Positions 22,973 through 33,523 of a stretch of DNA of 64,000 bases are shown in pieces. This stretch comes from Phoronis australis. Taxonomy: Eukaryota; Phoronida; Phoronidae. Numbering within the stretch: the first letter of the stretch is position 1; each line of letters starts with the position of its first letter. Where the stretch lies: assembly GCA_002633005.1 (NCBI GenBank), contig NMRA01000020.1, positions 1,014,803 to 1,078,802 of the forward strand, written 5' to 3'. The notes under the pieces are model-generated. The model searched no databases, had not been told where the DNA came from, and saw nothing but the letters and a program-made list of their open reading frames with translations. Position numbers and translations under genes: made by a program.

Positions 22973-23463
22973 CTTGCGTGTCACCTTGCATATACATGTA
23001 TACAATGCACATGTACATGTAAATAAATGGGCGTGTAATTGGGACCAAAACCAATTACGACTTATGTAGACTGACGAGATATGCGATGAGGAGTATATAA
23101 GCAAAGTCGCTTTTCAACTTTTACTGATATAAAATCTATAATTTGTATATATTTGGCTAAATACAAAGACTTGTTGATAAGGTTCTACATAACCTTGAGT
23201 GACTCACAAACTGAGTGCCCGCATTGACACAACACGGCTTAGGCTATATCCAAAGAAAACAGCTCACCATCGACTTCGATCATGTGAGAAACAATTGTAG
23301 TCTTTCAAGTAACAAGGTGGAGGAACTTGGGACCAGATACTAGAGTGAAAGGGTCTGTTAACGAATACAAAATATCCCCCTATGGAACTCACTGCGATTA
23401 AATTTAAGTTCTTCCTCGCATCGCCAGGTGGCGATAAGAGTTACTTGGGGTCAGGTGGCATTC
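22973..23463. other. no gene recognised
   Basis: AT-rich spacer with ACATGTAC words near 23010; no domain, RNA gene or repeat recognised. Confidence 0.4.
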
Positions 23464-23713
23464 AGCCTCCCGTTCAGTAACGCTAGGGCCTCGCTAAAAA
23501 GCAAGACTTCGCAAGATTACGTGAGATATTGTCGTGCATTTTAAACGAGAACACGTGACTCTGACTAGGGTTTAGCTAGTTCCCATGGTAGGTCCTAGCG
23601 TCTACTGAACGCACGCCTCACGTGCTCTCATTTAAAATGCAAGGCAATATCTCACCGTAATCTCGCGAAGTCTTGCTTTTTAGCGAGGTCCTAGCGTTAC
23701 TGAACGGGAGGCA
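23464..23713. mobile_element. foldback MITE, about 250 bp
   Basis: Left arm (23464-23558) and right arm (about 23619-23713) are near-perfect inverted repeats of about 95 bp. Key matching blocks are AGCCTCCCGTTCAGTAACGC against GCGTTACTGAACGGGAGGC, and GCTAAAAAGCAAGACTTCGC against GCGAAGTCTTGCTTTTTAGC. The central 60 bp also holds CCTAGCG...CTACTGAACGC, a degenerate echo of the end. The high arm identity suggests recent mobility. Non-coding. Confidence 0.8.
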
Positions 23714-24535
23714 GCTTTCTGCCCGGAAACTCTCCAATAAAAGTAGCTATTCACTCTACTATCATGCTGGTCTCAGCTTGCCTCTAACTCAAATAGGAAG
23801 CGGTTTTTGGGCTTGGAAAGACATGACGATTCGCTACTGATTGATGGCATGCTAGGCACGTACCGAAAACGAATTTGTCGCTAACAAATGACGACATTTT
23901 ATTGTTTTCTAAGCCCAGAAGTCATCCCGACTGTGGTAAGAGAAAAACGTGCGTCTGATTTCGAAGATGAGTGGTCTAAATCAAAAGTGTTTTATGCCAC
24001 TAAAAGAATTATAGCAGCTTAAATTAGATAATAAGTACATGTAAAGTGTCTCCGCTTAGTAGGTATCAGAGCCGTGTTTGTTGTCCTTGAGTCTTGTTTC
24101 TTGCAGGACGTGTCCCGGCTGTGTCTTTGGTGCATAAACTACAGTTTGTGAGTCCACACATGAGATTGTGATTCTGTTAACCGAGTATGCATGACCTTCA
24201 TATGTTCAAAAAGTTTGGTCTACACAATCAAACATGTTGTTTACAAACACGACTCGAACAACTCGGGTGTTGTTGTGTTTGAAAAAGAATGTGAACAAGT
24301 GTGCCGGATCCTGGTGTCAAATTTACCAAATAGGTTTGCCGAAGCATGATGACCTTTGGTCGTGCACTTTAGTTGAAAGTTAGTTTGGAAAAAATCAACA
24401 AAAACTTGAATGTTATGTGAGCATATTGTTTTTGAAATGACACCGTCGATGAACGAGTAGAGCATACCAATTCACGAGTAAGAAACGCGTCATGACATGT
24501 TTAATATTAATGAAACAGTAGACAAAGCCAATATC
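23714..24535. other. no gene recognised
   Basis: No recognisable coding sequence or RNA. Frames of about 74 codons only. Confidence 0.4.
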
Positions 24536-24746
24536 CATGCGCGCACCCAGGGAGAGTGGGGGCTTGGAATGATCCAACGATCCCGATTTGGTGAAGTGGG
24601 CGAAAAGGTCTGCCACTAAAAAGGCAGGAACTACCAAAATTCAGCGAATGCACAATTCATAGCTCTGAATGTTCCCCGTAAATCAAAGTAAAAAAAATAC
24701 ATTCACAAAAATTCGAGCCCCCCATTTTTCAGGCTGGGTGGCGCCC
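24536..24746 (-). mobile_element. MITE, CATGCGCGCACCCAG family, copy 3
   Basis: Starts CATGCGCGCACCCAGGGAG and ends TTCAGGCTGGGTGGCGCC. Contains AAAGGCAGGAACTACCAAAA and TCGAGCCCCCCATTTTT, shared with copies 2, 4 and 6. It lacks the segment with CCTCAGAGAAAC, so it has an internal deletion. Confidence 0.65.
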
Positions 24747-25780
24747 TACTTCTCACTTCATATCAAGATCTCAAGCTTCCTGGTCAGTCCCTTGGTTCTT
24801 TCTAAGTTCTTGAAGTGATATGCTTCACGTTGGTTCCGTTTTCTGATGACTGTTCACACGTCCAGTTGAGATTCTTCTCCCTGACGACGACTCCTCAACA
24901 ATCACTATAGAGGACAGATACGTCACACGTTCTTTATTTTAGCTGTTTTTAATTACTAATTTTAAACGTTTCTGGTTTTCATCCAAGAATCCCCTTCACG
25001 TTTGAAAATTCGGCCAAAACTTATTAGGGCTAAATAATGTAACCCAATGTCGACTAGACAACGTAGACTACTTGTTCGAGCAAACATCAGTCAACTTCAT
25101 GTTTGACCACGACAAACAAAAGCTTACTTGTCCTGGTCCTTGCAAAGTATTTTGGGTAACCAGGAGTGTCAGAACTGCGATCGAGAGTTTTTTTTTCACA
25201 GTGATCGTTTATCCAAACTTTGTAATCAAACGATCAGCTGTACCGCGAATTCACAATTGCACACCGGAGTAGTTTTCAAAAATAAACTGGGCAATGTTAA
25301 GTTTCGACAAAGTTTTTGCGCACAAAACCGAGACTAAATATCGGTTTCTTTTCAATTATAGCTAGTTTCGATTCTAGGTAAATCTCCACAAAATTTCGAC
25401 ACTTTGATGAAATCGCTACAACTTAATTACTGCGCAAGTCCATTCATAAATAAACAAGTAGGTGCAATACGGCCACGTTGACCTCGAGAAAAAAGTTATG
25501 GAAAAAGTTCGACTAAACTGGCAAATAATTCTGGCAAGAAATTTATCCAACTTTGACATAATTTAGAGTTCTACAAATGTCTGTCTGGTTTATTTCGAAG
25601 ACTACAGTAGTTGCATTTCTAAAATGGTTACGAAGGTTAATACTTCACTGTTGATATGTAATCGCTTAGGTGACCAATAATAATTTACCATATCCCACTA
25701 CTGCTAGAAACAACGTAATAATGGTTACAGATACTTCCATTACTTTTCATGGTTGTTTTCATTCTGTTTTTACCCAACAG
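24747..25780. other. upstream region and 5' intron end of GPCR 2
   Basis: No domain seen. The interval ends with a strong acceptor (TTCTGTTTTTACCCAACAG, ending 25780) 30 bases before the chosen start of GPCR 2, so the receptor mRNA probably has at least one upstream leader exon, which was not located. Confidence 0.45.
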
Positions 25781-25810
25781 GTAATTCAGCATTCAGCTTT
25801 GACCTTGACC

Positions 25811-26938
25811 ATGACGAACAATACACTTAACCTTACTGGTGGCGGAAATGAGAGTTATGCAACTTCCGGATATGACGACTTTCGTAAATACGAAACTTTC
25901 AAGGTGGCACTTGAAATGTACAAGATCGTCAACTTAATAATACCACCCATGGGTATTCTTGGAAACTTGATTTCATTGCCTGTCCTTCTTCACAAGTCAA
26001 TGAGGGTACACTGCTGTTGTATCTTTATGATAGCTTTGGCGCTCGCAGACGTCACATATCTTACAGGCCACTTAATAAATTTCCTGAAGAGCGCCTACCT
26101 ATCGTCGCTTACTCGATCTTGGACCTGCAAGCTACTAGCCTATGTCACCTCTACGTCGAGCCAAATCTCTTCCACGCTCCTTGTAGCCATGACATGCGAA
26201 CGTTTTATTGCCATTAAAATGCCAGCCAAAGCTTCAAGATACTTTAACCCATCTCGCGCCATTGTCACAGTGATCTGCATTTTTCTTACCCTAATGATTT
26301 TCAACATTTTTTATTTTTGGGTCATGATCGCCAAAAACATGGGCAAGAATATGCAATGTGTCAGAAACGAAGACAACGAAAACCTAAAAAATGCTTACCA
26401 GATACTTATATGGTTCGATTCCACCATTTACATTTTTGCACCGAGTGTTGTTCTTGTGGTTCTCAACGTGATGATAATTAGACGTATTCGGTTGACAACT
26501 AAACACCAAAGGCAATTATCGAAAAAAGGAGTGAAAATGACAGATATGTCACGGCACATAACTGTGATGCTACTGACCGTTACCATCGTATTTCTGGTGA
26601 CAATGCTTCCGAATGGAGTTTGGGAAATCATCCTTGCATCCGGCTTAGTTTCACATCGAAACACAGGAAGGAATGAAATTTACGCTCTACGAATATTAAT
26701 CAACCAAATCATACAGATGATGAGAGTTGTAAATCATAGCGCCAACTTCGTTTTGTATTTCGTCACCGCTCAAAAGTTCCGAGAGTGTTTCTCTCTGGTT
26801 TATTGTTGCTGCTGCGTTAGTAGAAGACGATCACAAGAAAACTCAAGGTCACTGAACATGACTGACATCCCCGGATGTAAAGCATTGACTTCTGATGCTG
26901 GTTCCTCCAGTGTAATGTCAACTACAGCTGTCAATTAA
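25811..26938 (+). CDS. rhodopsin-like GPCR, FMRFamide/peptide-receptor type (GPCR 2)
   Basis: Paralogue of GPCR 1, 375 residues from the ATG at 25811. This start is chosen because it lies 30 bases after a splice acceptor, exactly as in GPCR 1; an upstream in-frame ATG at 25721 would read through the acceptor. Features: sequons at N3, N7 and N13; a YDDFRKYETFK N-terminus matching YDGFRKYPTFK of GPCR 1; TM1 GN; TM2 LALAD; CERF in place of DRY; TM5 FDSTIYIFAPS; TM6 FLVTMLPNGVWEI, lacking the 6.48 tryptophan; ECL3 SHRNTGRNEIYALRIL, nearly identical to GPCR 1; TM7 NHSANFVLY without the NPxxY proline; CCCC palmitoylation site; serine-rich tail. The coding region is intronless. Strong conservation of ECL3, TM7 and the cytoplasmic DSTIY region suggests related ligands. 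Its 3' UTR is cut short by the Penelope-like element about 10 bases after the stop. Confidence 0.92.
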   Translation: MTNNTLNLTGGGNESYATSGYDDFRKYETFKVALEMYKIVNLIIPPMGILGNLISLPVLLHKSMRVHCCCIFMIALALADVTYLTGHLINFLKSAYLSSLTRSWTCKLLAYVTSTSSQISSTLLVAMTCERFIAIKMPAKASRYFNPSRAIVTVICIFLTLMIFNIFYFWVMIAKNMGKNMQCVRNEDNENLKNAYQILIWFDSTIYIFAPSVVLVVLNVMIIRRIRLTTKHQRQLSKKGVKMTDMSRHITVMLLTVTIVFLVTMLPNGVWEIILASGLVSHRNTGRNEIYALRILINQIIQMMRVVNHSANFVLYFVTAQKFRECFSLVYCCCCVSRRRSQENSRSLNMTDIPGCKALTSDAGSSSVMSTTAVN

Positions 26939-27301
26939 AAGTTGAATGGTGTCACCAAAAGAATCATGAAGGGTATAACCAAATACCTTGCATCAAGATC
27001 AAAAGAAATCTGCAGTAATACAGCACTCCAAGCAGAAATGACCAACCTGACATTTGAAAGAAATGGCTATCCAAGGGATTTCATCGAGTCGGCCTTAATA
27101 TCGTAGACAAAAGAGAAAGTGGCAGAAGAACGCCCACTGCAGACTATGTGCTTACCATATATACCCAGAATGGCCGAGACGCTAGGACACATATGCAAAG
27201 AACTTATAATAGGAACAGTACATGTATACCGCAGCTCAGACACACCGGGTCGGCGACTGAAAAAAGTCAAACCAAGAAATGATATGGGGAAAAAGAAAAA
27301 T

Positions 27302-27621
27302 GTCATCTATGAAATCCCATGTGAATGTGGTGAATTATATATCGCTGAAACATTAAGACCGCTGGAGATGAGACTTGTTGAACATAAGAGGTGTTGTAGA
27401 GAGGGTAATACATGTACTGTACCTCATCAGGAGTAGAAGAATACATGTGGTCAAAACAACACAATATCCAGTGGAAGAACATACGAATTCTTGACAGTGA
27501 AACGGGTTGGACCAAGAGAAAGATCAAGGAATCCGTGTACATGAAAGTACAAAGCACTGTTTTCAGTCAGCCAAGCAAACAACCAAGTGACACCTGGCTC
27601 GGTCTACTTAGGAAGGTTTAA
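27302..27621 (+). pseudogene. GIY-YIG endonuclease domain of the Penelope-like element
   Basis: Reads VIYEIPCECGELYIAETLRP followed by MRLVEHKR in one frame to about 27410, then resumes in another frame as SSGVEEYMWSKQHNIQWK, RILDSETGWTKRKIKES and ends QPSDTWLGLLRKV with TAA at 27619-27621. The Y...C-E-C-G...YIxET...EHK layout is the Penelope-specific GIY-YIG motif, and the downstream ESxxI and LDSE blocks follow in normal order. YIG is changed to YIA, and a small insertion of ACATGTAC-like sequence near 27408-27420 causes the frameshift. It formerly nicked target DNA to prime reverse transcription. Confidence 0.8.
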
Positions 27622-27652
27622 GTATAACAAAATTCCCTATAAGTAAATGAAT

Positions 27653-27735
27653 GACTCCGTGGTGTAGTGTTAAGGGGCTGGACTCAAATTATATCTATAG
27701 TTTCAGAAGTCGTTGGTTCAAATCCTTCCTCGGAC
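27653..27735 (+). repeat. tRNA-like sequence (pseudo-tRNA or SINE head)
   Basis: Contains an A-box-like GTGGTGTAGTGTTAAGGGG and a B-box-like GGTTCAAATCC at tRNA-like spacing with an extra arm, most like tRNA-Leu or tRNA-Ser. The anticodon stem and acceptor stem do not pair, so it is not a working tRNA. It lies between the end of the Penelope-like coding region and the ribozyme-like motif. Confidence 0.5.
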
Positions 27736-27811
27736 AATATACAATCAAAAAGTCACACGATGATGAGTTTACCACATATCCATGGTCGTTCTTCTAAGAA
27801 GGCCATAATAC

Positions 27812-27847
27812 CTGATGATGGCCGGAGAATAGACCGACCGAAACGTC
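27812..27847 (+). ncRNA. hammerhead-type ribozyme core in the Penelope-like element tail
   Basis: CTGATGA (27812-27818), then a stem-loop with GGCCGG pairing to CCGACC (one mismatch) around an AGAATAGA loop, then GAAAC (27840-27844) followed by GTC (27845-27847). This order (CUGAUGA, stem II, GAAA, short stem III, UC cleavage site) is that of the minimal hammerhead ribozymes known in the terminal repeats of Penelope-like elements. The mismatch in stem II and the very short stem III mean activity cannot be assumed. Such ribozymes are thought to process the retroelement RNA. Confidence 0.6.
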
Positions 27848-27999
27848 GTGACAATGTAAATAGACAAGAGGTCGGTGTAAACAGAGCAAGAGAATTCAAT
27901 AATAGTTATAAGAGTGCAAGTTGCATCATATCTTCTTTACCACTTTATGTATTTATTCACATTGTATGTAAAACCCAAGTTCGGACCGTCGGCACATTC

Positions 28000-30379
28000 T
28001 AAACATCAGATTGTATAGCAAAAATATACATGCATAACTTTTTAAAACTTCATGTCGTCCTGTTTAACCGACTGAAATACGAAAACGGAGTTACGTCATT
28101 TATTCTCATACAGTCGGTCTCATGATATTTCTTACCGTGATCGTATTCTGTTTCCGTTTCCAACAAGAACATTGAGACCATCAGAAACCCCAGAAAATGC
28201 TTCAGAATAGGGAATGGCCAACTCTAAATAGCTCACGTAAGCATTGTATATCTCTTAAAGAGTTACCATTTCCCATCATGACCTTGTGTCTCAAAAAGAG
28301 TTTTGTTAATACATCTTTAGATATTTAATAACATTTAGTATACTGTTTTTGGGATTGTACGTAATGGGTGGAAGACCGTCTCCGACATTCTTGTTTTAAC
28401 CAGTGCGATACTGAGGAGTTGTGAGGAAAGTTCGCGGAAAGCCACCTTATTAAGACACGAAAAGGTGTGTTTGTGGGGGCTACAGTAACAGCAACTTGAC
28501 TGAGAACGTCTCTGTGTTCAAATATTCTACAGGAGTTTAAATTGCGCGGAAATGACATCGGTTTGTGCGCCGCGCGAGAATGTGGAATGTCAGTGTGGAG
28601 CATGCGACTCGGTCTTGAGTCACCCTTTGTTTGGCACATTTCAAGGAATCGTGTTTCGACCAAACACAAAAGCGGCGTTACGATGAAGGACTCACCACCT
28701 TGTACATGTAGGTGCATTTGCAATGCAGATCGAGTGCTACGATATGTAGGCTTATGCACTCTGTTTAAACCGCGCTCATTCCGTCATGGCAATAGTGAAT
28801 ACGAGTGGCCCAGGTTTACTGTGGCCTTTGTCAATGATCATTAAGTGTTTATTTTGCATAATAGTTGTCCAGTTCTCTCTCAAAATCGTCCTCGTCTTCT
28901 GACGTGGGGGTTCCCCCATTGCAATTGATTGTCGAGTGACCAAACATCTTCCAACGCAGTATTACATCAGTTGGCGGAAAACTTAGAAATAAATAAATAT
29001 GCTTATTTAGTTACATTTTACGGTATTTATTTCATATTAGCTAACTGGAACGTCAAAAACTAAGAAAATGCGTGGTGGGAACTCTCTAAGTCCAAACCTG
29101 TCCGTTAACAAAAAATATATAAATTTTGCTGACTTCTGTAATGAACAAAACCTATACTTTCACGCCCACATGTTACCGTACATGTACAGTACATACGTGA
29201 ATAGATGGCTGTGTTATAACCGTGTTATCCAACGTCAGCCACCAGATGGCGAGACCGTCTAATCCACAGTCAAAGTTAGGAAAAACTTTAGTCGTTCTTC
29301 CTAACTTTGACCGTTATTTCCCATTAAAATTTGGGCATTACCAAGATGCACACGAGTAACCGCAGTGTAAACGGTCATCATGTCTACACACGCTGCGACT
29401 ACTCGTAAACGACGTAATCGAAAGCTTTGCAATTTTTTATTATGACATCTCTACACACTCCGAGTTTCGTGTACTTCACTATACATGACCACGAACTACG
29501 ATAGTCATTTGCCAGCCAGGTACGTGAAGTTACATGCGCTTGTAGACTGCACTGCACTGTTTTCTGGTTACAACAACATTAATACTCAAGACGAATCCAA
29601 ATAGGACACCACTATTTGCAAAGTTGATTTTTGTTTTAATGATAATTGAAATCTGGTGAAAATTATGATGAAAATTTTGTGGAGAAATACCGATACGCGA
29701 AGTGGCTTCGATTAGCCAACGAGGGACACAGAATACTTTGTACTGAAAACCTTTCAGTTTCAGGATCGTTTTATTCCTATAGTTGATTTTACTCACAACA
29801 TTTAAGACTAACTACGTCCAAAGTTAGTGTCGTCTGGTTCGATTTTGTTTGCTCATGGCTGTCCGACAGTTAAATGTCCATTCTCGTTTATGTACACAAC
29901 ACGTTTTCCAGGACAAAAAAGTTGTAATCTCGGCGTGAGGTCAGGGAGAAACTTCAACCCACTGGTAAGCTTCGTTGGAGTTTCCAGCGCGCAGTCCGCT
30001 TCGTGTAAGTCGGAAGTACTTCCAAGTTCCTGATTTTATCGACTACTTACTTGGAAAGTCAAGTCATTTAACTAGCATGATAGGTGTCGCTTCAGTGCTT
30101 CACATTTACTGCAACTACATGTAACACCAATGCACTTTACACGAACAGTGATTTTATAAATGTGTCACCGTTACAAAGCAGAGATCACCATGGAATTAAA
30201 AGTAAATGACGAGTAATTATGGTGATGTATAGACTAATTTGTTGGGAGGGACACCCTTCGTTGCTAAATTACTCGACATCGTTTCTATGACCAATCGTGA
30301 GCCCATAGAGATATGTCAGACAAGGAAAATTCGCAACCTGAGGTATGAACCATAGAAAAACGTAATCGCCAAAGAGCAC
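28000..30379. other. gene-free interval
   Basis: The largest frames (144 codons minus at 28325-28759; 100 codons plus at 28542-28844) overlap on opposite strands and show no known domain. The overlapped segment has a somewhat higher GC content than its surroundings but nothing that decides for coding. Poly-ACATGTA words occur near 29178. Confidence 0.4.
29269..29311. repeat. short perfect-arm hairpin
   Basis: GTCAAAGTTAGGAA and TTCCTAACTTTGAC are exact inverted copies separated by 15 bases. Non-coding, isolated, no flanking repeat seen. Confidence 0.75.
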
Positions 30380-30533
30380 TGGGGCTCGTTCCAAAAAACT
30401 GAATTAAGTTCATTTTGACTTAAGTTCGCATCTGACAAGTTAGTCAAAATTAAGAGGAAACTTTATTAAAAATATTAAGACAAACTTCTTAAAATTGTCT
30501 TATATAAGTCAGGTTTCTTGGAATGGGGCCCTG
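30380..30533. mobile_element. MITE with TIRs of the GTTCCAAGAAAC type
   Basis: About 154 bp. Begins CTGGGGCTCGTTCCAAAAAAC and ends GTTTCTTGGAATGGGGCCCTGG: imperfect inverted ends of about 25 bp. AT-rich interior with repeated CTTAAG/GACTTAA words. It shares end design and interior vocabulary with 43738-43993. Non-coding. Confidence 0.6.
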
Positions 30534-32969
30534 GCTAACATCCCAGCAAGCCTAAAGCTAAGTTTCCAGGAATTGCTCCTCTCATTAAATGTAGAGAACT
30601 GAGAAAGTTTGATACAGTTGTTACTGCCGGAGGAAAAGACCGTCTACGGTTTAAAACCGTTAGGGAAATGTCGAGAATGATAAAGTTGAAAGCTGAAAGC
30701 GAGGCTTGTCAGTTCATTGGGTTGAAACAATACAGTCTGGCCAGTCTGCAGAATCCACTATTATTTCAGTGTACATGATATCAATCTAAATTTGTCTAGC
30801 CACCAATCAAGATCCTGGGACAGTCGACTGAGTTAGTGCTGAAAAGTGACGAAGGGTACAGGGCACAGTGTTTTTGCTTGACCGTTAGATTTAGCCGTGT
30901 GCGAGCGCATTTTCCAAAGCGGCCACTATATTTAGTGATCCGGACAGAGTATGTATAAGTTTTAGCTACTGTATCGTTTACAGTCTTAATAATTTTGCGT
31001 AATATTTTACCACTGCTTATAGGTCTCCCAGGACCATCTATGTGCCAAATTTGGTGGACATCGGCTGATCCCCACCTTGCCGCTGGATGGCTAGTGCTCT
31101 CGTGTATTAATACATGAATACTTTGCCACACTTCGAAAAACTCCGAGTAAACTTGTTATGCACAAATTTTCAGAGCAAATGGAATCATACTTTTATAATT
31201 TAAGAAGACGATTTTAGGGAATGCAAAGTTGTATTTCTCCAATGACCCTTCTATGGTAACGGAGTCACATGTAGCTCTGTTTTTTCTGTTCATACATCTA
31301 CTTTTAAAAAAAGAAATATAATTGAAAGAGTTCCTGAAGATAACCTGCGTCGTTACCACCATTTCAGGGAATTAAAAACAACATACATACTGAAAGTTAA
31401 TAAGTGTAAAATTTCAAGAATAAAAGCATCATGGCTTTTTGTTTTGTGCTTTGTTTTTTGAGAATTGGCAAACACACAACTGAATATTAAATTATAATTT
31501 TGCTTTCACAACAACAAGTTACCATAAATTTAAATAAAAACCCTTGCACAAATTAGAAGCTCACTTGCATTAAATTTTAAAGAGAGTGAATTCGTAAATT
31601 TGATCAGCATACAGCGCTGAGAAATAAGCTCGAGCAGACTCAGTGTGTATAGCAGATACTAAGCGGTTTCGATCCCTTCTGACTCGGCATAATAGCGGAT
31701 TTTTCATATTGGCGCTCTTTAGAGTAATGAAAACGCCGAAAGCGACTTCCGTGATCCCGACTCAGACTCAGTGGACAGAAATAAAGAATCCTACATGAGT
31801 CTCAGGTTTATGATATGGGTAAAACCTCTTGGAAATTTCGAGGAATTTTGACAAAATTGCCGAGAGGTTTTGCCTATGTCATAAATCTGAGACGAGTGTA
31901 GGATTTGTTTTCTCCCATGAACCGTAAAAACGATCTTTTTTGCTGAAAAACTCGACGTACTTAAAACTTTCAACCACACGACGCAACTTGTTGTATTAAC
32001 ACCCTTGCCCCATGTAATCGGTGTAATTCATTTACTTATTGTTAGAAGTTTTATTTTAAGCTGAACAATTATAAATTGGATTCAGCCGCTTTCGTAGCAA
32101 ATATTCAAGTTAGTATCTAATAAATAGTCTTTGAAGTTGTGATATTTAAACTTAAAAATGTTTATAAATAAATAATAGTCAGCTTCCCCGCGCGTGAGTA
32201 TTGCCCTTGAAACTGCACAGCTAGACAGCCTCGCCGCATTTCTTGAGTTGGGGCTCGTCTCCGTTTGAAGGTGAACGGGGATATTGACTTCGCCGCCGAA
32301 GATGGTCCGTTTAATAAGTTGTTGGCATGTCCTTCCGACTGGAAGTACGTACAGTTGCGACATCCAATTTGTCAATCACAACTTTGTCACCTTCTCGGAA
32401 TTCTGGCATTGTTTGGTTGGCGAAAGTTCGGTTGTTTTAGTGTTCTGCAGACGATAAAATGTAAGGCGCATGGATTTCTATTTCGCGCTACTTTGTGATT
32501 CGCCCATGTAATATCAAAAATACACACTCGGTGATATTAACCAGTCGTGTAGTAACACATTCTAGATCATGTGAGAAATTCAATTACTGAAAAGCGATCC
32601 ATTAATCTAAAAAATGTTGAAATAATTCTACTGACAACCCCCATTGTTTGATTTACTACATTATTTTAGTTTTTTGGAAGGCATCGACTTGCTTTATCTG
32701 TCGCAGCCACTTTCTTCGCAGGGCGCAGAATATTCTTTGCAGTGGGAAACGTATGGAACATGATGTCCTTCACTCCTTATATTTCAAGAGGTTTGCCTTT
32801 TTCCCGTGAGCCGTTAGTGTACTTGCATTTCCCGCCAGTGAAACAGCAATTACTTGAGATCGATAGGTGGCGCTGAACGCCTGATTGCCGTCTGGCAGAA
32901 TAGTAATCTCAATTCGGCGCGGATGTTTCGAAAATTAGCTATTGGTTAACGACTTCGAGTAACTTTCAA
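30534..32969. other. gene-free interval with dispersed repeat pieces
   Basis: No gene recognised (frames of up to 111 codons, no domain). Two pieces resemble sequence near 52.6-53.2 kb: 31700-31785 (GATCCCGACT, GTGGACAGAAAT, AGAGTAATGA) and 32860-32900 (GGTGGCGCTGAACGCCTG, CCGTCTGGCAG). A hairpin is listed separately at 31787-31905. Confidence 0.45.
31787..31905. repeat. long hairpin, about 45 bp arms
   Basis: Left arm AATCCTACATGAGTCTCAGG...ATGGGTAAAACCTC and right arm GAGGTTTTGCCTAT...CTGAGACGAGTGTAGGATT are inverted copies with a few mismatches around a 25-base loop. Size and shape fit either a very small foldback transposon or a precursor hairpin for small RNAs; the repeat-family sequence on its left favours the transposon reading. 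Confidence 0.65.
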
Positions 32970-33522
32970 CAACAAGGGCACAAATTGTCCTTTACTATAA
33001 ATTTAATGTTGATGTCCACACGGTAACAGCCAAACCTTAATAAGCTCACCCTTTGTGTATAATGCGCAGGTACGGGCCCGAAATAAAATACGCAGCATTG
33101 ATGGAAACCTTATCCTACACTTGTCTTCGTATTGTAAGAATATTTATGATAATTAATTATTCCCTGGACAAAAACAAAATAACAAGCAAGCGGAACCTGT
33201 TGTGTTCTCTACAGGATTTGAAAGATAAACGACAACTCAGGATAGCCAAACTCAAGAGCCTTTTTAAAATAAAAGTGCCAACTACAGTCAGGCCCGGAAC
33301 TTAACCCTGCTTTTTGCTTACTCAAAGCCGACTGCGCGCTGGGTGATTGAACGAGGCTAAAACTCGAACGTTGTTGAATTAAACACGAGCTCTGCCTAAT
33401 TAGTATCGCATAGAATAAACATGAGGCCTATAAATAATTTGTTGAATGCTTCGCGATTTTATATCGATGGTCTTTGTCTTTGGCCAATAATAGTCGCTCC
33501 TCATAAACAATGGTACAAATCA
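32970..33522. repeat. 553-bp direct duplication, copy 1
   Basis: Differs from 33524-34076 by only a few substitutions (such as CAACAAGGG/CAATAAGGG, TATAATGCG/TATACTGCG, TTGTAAG/TTATAAG). The copies are separated by exactly one N (33523), the signature of overlapping contig ends joined in a scaffold. The 83-codon frame present in both copies is probably not a gene. Confidence 0.9.
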
Positions 33523-33523
33523 N

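Larger units (their letters stand above)
26949..27904 (+). mobile_element. degenerate Penelope-like retroelement (3' part)
   Basis: Remnant covering the end of the reverse transcriptase (reading SRSKEICSNTALQAEM, then TNLTFERNGYPRDFIESA), a linker, a GIY-YIG-type endonuclease (27302-27621) and a 3' tail with a hammerhead-type core (27812-27847). Stop codons and at least two frameshifts make it dead. The 5' part is absent. It begins about 10 bases after the GPCR 2 stop codon, so it truncated or replaced the receptor's original 3' flank and may now supply its 3' UTR. Confidence 0.75.

Noticed and set aside
25670-25810. Longer N-terminus for GPCR 2 (to 25670 or 25721)
   Set aside because: It would be read through a strong splice acceptor ending at 25780, and GPCR 1 shows the same acceptor-then-ATG arrangement with the conserved protein starting after it.
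28325-28844. Opposed 144- and 100-codon frames
   Set aside because: Both strands are open over the same bases and neither product resembles a family, which suggests chance.
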